Shown in pieces: positions 62,138 to 64,000 of a DNA stretch of 64,000 bases. The position numbers were made by a program, and so were the translations under genes. This DNA is from an uncultured SAR86 cluster bacterium (lineage in GTDB: Bacteria; Pseudomonadota; Gammaproteobacteria; Magnimaribacterales; Magnimaribacteraceae): assembly GCA_902618945.1 (NCBI GenBank), contig CACNCK010000006.1:1-64000 (forward strand), given 5' to 3'. The notes below the pieces were generated by a model. The model made no database searches. It worked only from the letters and a program-made list of their open reading frames with translations, and was not told where the DNA came from. Numbering within the stretch: the stretch's first letter is position 1; every line of letters starts with the position of its first letter.

Positions 62138-62803
62138 CTACTGATTTTTTCTTTTTTTTACTGCTTCTATCAACGACCTTAAATCATCTTTCTCTTTCTC
62201 AGAATTCAACAAGGGAATAGCTTGGTTCCATAATTCAATTGTCATTTGAGGATTATTTTTTTCAAGTTCAGCTAAACCCTTCAAAGTTAAAGCTGAAGGA
62301 TTATTTGGATTTTTTTTAAGTGCTTCTTCTAACAAAATATATACAGTATCACTAAATTCTCTACCACTACTCATAAACAACACTTGGGCATATTCAGCAA
62401 CTACTTCTCCGTCCAAATCATTACCAAATCTATTGTAAATCTCCTTATAAAGATCTCTAGAAAGCATAAATTCGTCAATGTTCTTTAACTGGCGTGCAAG
62501 AATGTATAATTCTCCTGGCTCAACATCTCTTTTTTTAATAAGCTGAGTAATCAAGTTATTTACTTCTTCTCTTCTATTTTCTTTTTCCTGCTGATCTTCT
62601 CCAAGAAATATATCCAATGATTGTTTCTGATGGGCTAATTCTAGAGATCCATCAGATAGTATATTTTCATAAACTAGTAAAGAAGAAACTGAAACTAATC
62701 CAGCAATAATTATTTTGATATTAAGTTTCAAAAAATCGTCCTTTTCAACTAATAGAGCATACAAAGGAATAAATATGATTAAAAAAAAATAGATATAGCT
62801 CAT
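62138..62803 (-). CDS. ccmI: c-type cytochrome biogenesis TPR protein (CcmI/CycH)
   Basis: TPR-like C-terminus; position after ccmH. Confidence 0.8.
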   Translation of the reverse strand: MSYIYFFLIIFIPLYALLVEKDDFLKLNIKIIIAGLVSVSSLLVYENILSDGSLELAHQKQSLDIFLGEDQQEKENRREEVNNLITQLIKKRDVEPGELYILARQLKNIDEFMLSRDLYKEIYNRFGNDLDGEVVAEYAQVLFMSSGREFSDTVYILLEEALKKNPNNPSALTLKGLAELEKNNPQMTIELWNQAIPLLNSEKEKDDLRSLIEAVKKRKNQ

Positions 62804-63207
62804 TAAATTATTCTTTTTCTAACAAAAATAATTACTAACGCCGATATGAGTATCAAAATGAATGGACCGAACCATAATGCATATGTAGCTGGCTCAATAG
62901 GCGGATTATAGATTATGAAATTACCGTATCTATCAACTAGATGATCTTTAATTTGTTTAGAGGATTTACCTTCTACCACTAATTCATAAACTTCTCGCTT
63001 CAAATCATTTGAAATAGGTGAATTAGAGCCTGCAAGATTTGAGCTTTGGCATTTAGGACACCTTAACTCATTTAGAAGAGAATAAAATAATGACTCTTGT
63101 GCTTCACTTACAAAAGGATATGCCTCATTATCAAAATTTACTTTCTCCTCAACATTTATTTGCATAGAACAAATGAAAAATAATAAAAAGAAAATGAGTT
63201 TATTCAT
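62803..63207 (-). CDS. ccmH: cytochrome c biogenesis protein CcmH
   Basis: LRCPKCQSSNLAGSNSPISNDLKREVYELVVEGKSSKQIKDHLVDRYGNFIIYNPP; start at MNKLIFFLL. Confidence 0.95.
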   Translation of the reverse strand: MNKLIFFLLFFICSMQINVEEKVNFDNEAYPFVSEAQESLFYSLLNELRCPKCQSSNLAGSNSPISNDLKREVYELVVEGKSSKQIKDHLVDRYGNFIIYNPPIEPATYALWFGPFILILISALVIIFVRKRII

Positions 63208-63721
63208 TGAGGTATTTAGAAAATTTTTCTTCCCACACCTTTTCATCTATTACACCAACATGCCTCTCTCGAATTAGACCATTTTTATCAATAAAGAAGG
63301 TTTCAGGTGCCCCATATACTCCCAAATCAATGGCTAATCTGCCTTCAAAATCATATATAGAAAATTCGAATGGGTTTCCATCTCTTTCAAGTAAATCAAG
63401 AGCTTTTAATTTATTATCTTTGTAATTTAAGCCGTATATTGTAAGTCTTGATTCCTCTTTTAATTTCATTAAAAAAGGATGCTCAACCCTACACGCTATG
63501 CACCACGTAGCCCAAACATTTATCAAAGCTGGCAATTTAATTATGTCTTGCTTTGTCAACACCCTAGATTCGTCTGATAATGATCCAAGTTTGAATTCTG
63601 GAAATGAGCTATCTATCAGCGCTGTTTCTAACTGATCATCTCTGTCGCTTAAAAAAGAGAAAAGAACAATGATTAATGAGGCAAAAGCAACTAGGGGTAA
63701 TGCGTCTATAATTTTTTTCAT
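63200..63721 (-). CDS. ccmG: thiol:disulfide interchange protein CcmG/DsbE
   Basis: NVWATWCIACRVEHPFL; YGAPETFFIDKNGLIRERHVGVI. Confidence 0.94.
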   Translation of the reverse strand: MKKIIDALPLVAFASLIIVLFSFLSDRDDQLETALIDSSFPEFKLGSLSDESRVLTKQDIIKLPALINVWATWCIACRVEHPFLMKLKEESRLTIYGLNYKDNKLKALDLLERDGNPFEFSIYDFEGRLAIDLGVYGAPETFFIDKNGLIRERHVGVIDEKVWEEKFSKYLNE

Positions 63722-64000
63722 ATTCTTTTAAATTGTCTTATTCCCGCCAAGAAACTACCAATTGCGATCAAAAGAGCACCTAGCCAAATCCAACGGATAA
63801 AAGGTTTGATTTGAACCTTAAAAGACCAAATATTAGATTGTAAATTATCTCCAATAGATACATATAAATCTTTGAAAAGGTCTGCTTGAATTCCTGCCTC
63901 AGTTGTTATCTGGCCTGAGGGTAAATAAGTTCTTTTCTCAGTTACTATATTAGAAAGTTCCGCTCCATCATCAAAAGATACAACAGCAGATTTAGATGCG
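63718..64000 (-). CDS. ccmF: cytochrome c heme lyase CcmF, C-terminal part (5' end beyond window)
   Basis: Minus frame ends ...RWIWLGALLIAIGSFLAGIRQFKRI*, ATGA overlap with ccmG. Confidence 0.85.
   Translation of the reverse strand, partial: ASKSAVVSFDDGAELSNIVTEKRTYLPSGQITTEAGIQADLFKDLYVSIGDNLQSNIWSFKVQIKPFIRWIWLGALLIAIGSFLAGIRQFKRI

Overview
AT-rich bacterial chromosome segment. Gene content and order (purM-purN, dnaX-recR, smc-zipA-ligA, ccmF/G/H/I) indicate a marine gammaproteobacterium with a compact, SAR86-like genome; the taxonomy is inference. About 85% of the window is ordinary housekeeping: DNA repair and replication (xseA, recR, dnaX, recX, ligA, smc, hda), purine and pyrimidine synthesis, sulfur amino-acid metabolism, acyl-CoA metabolism, redox proteins, tRNA-Val and tRNA-Leu. 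The main accessory region is ~33.3-43.4 kb. It ends at tRNA-Val(GAC) and has a 19-bp perfect direct repeat at both ends. It carries an overlapping WYL-regulator / three-domain nuclease-helicase operon, a five-gene string of uncharacterised (partly secreted) proteins, an unexplained structured intergenic segment, and a HpaII-type restriction-modification operon. A motif TGACGTCAT-N5-GACGC lies exactly 20 nt upstream of both the WYL gene and the uncharacterised operon, with a gapped third copy nearby, which suggests one regulon. Other notable points: an 822-aa SMC with no recognisable hinge, an A9 slip site in dnaX at the end of the clamp-loader domains, an mnmC frame with no canonical start codon and an overlapping terminator hairpin, and an MsrA-thioredoxin-MsrB fusion. 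All calls come from reading the sequence; no database searches were run.
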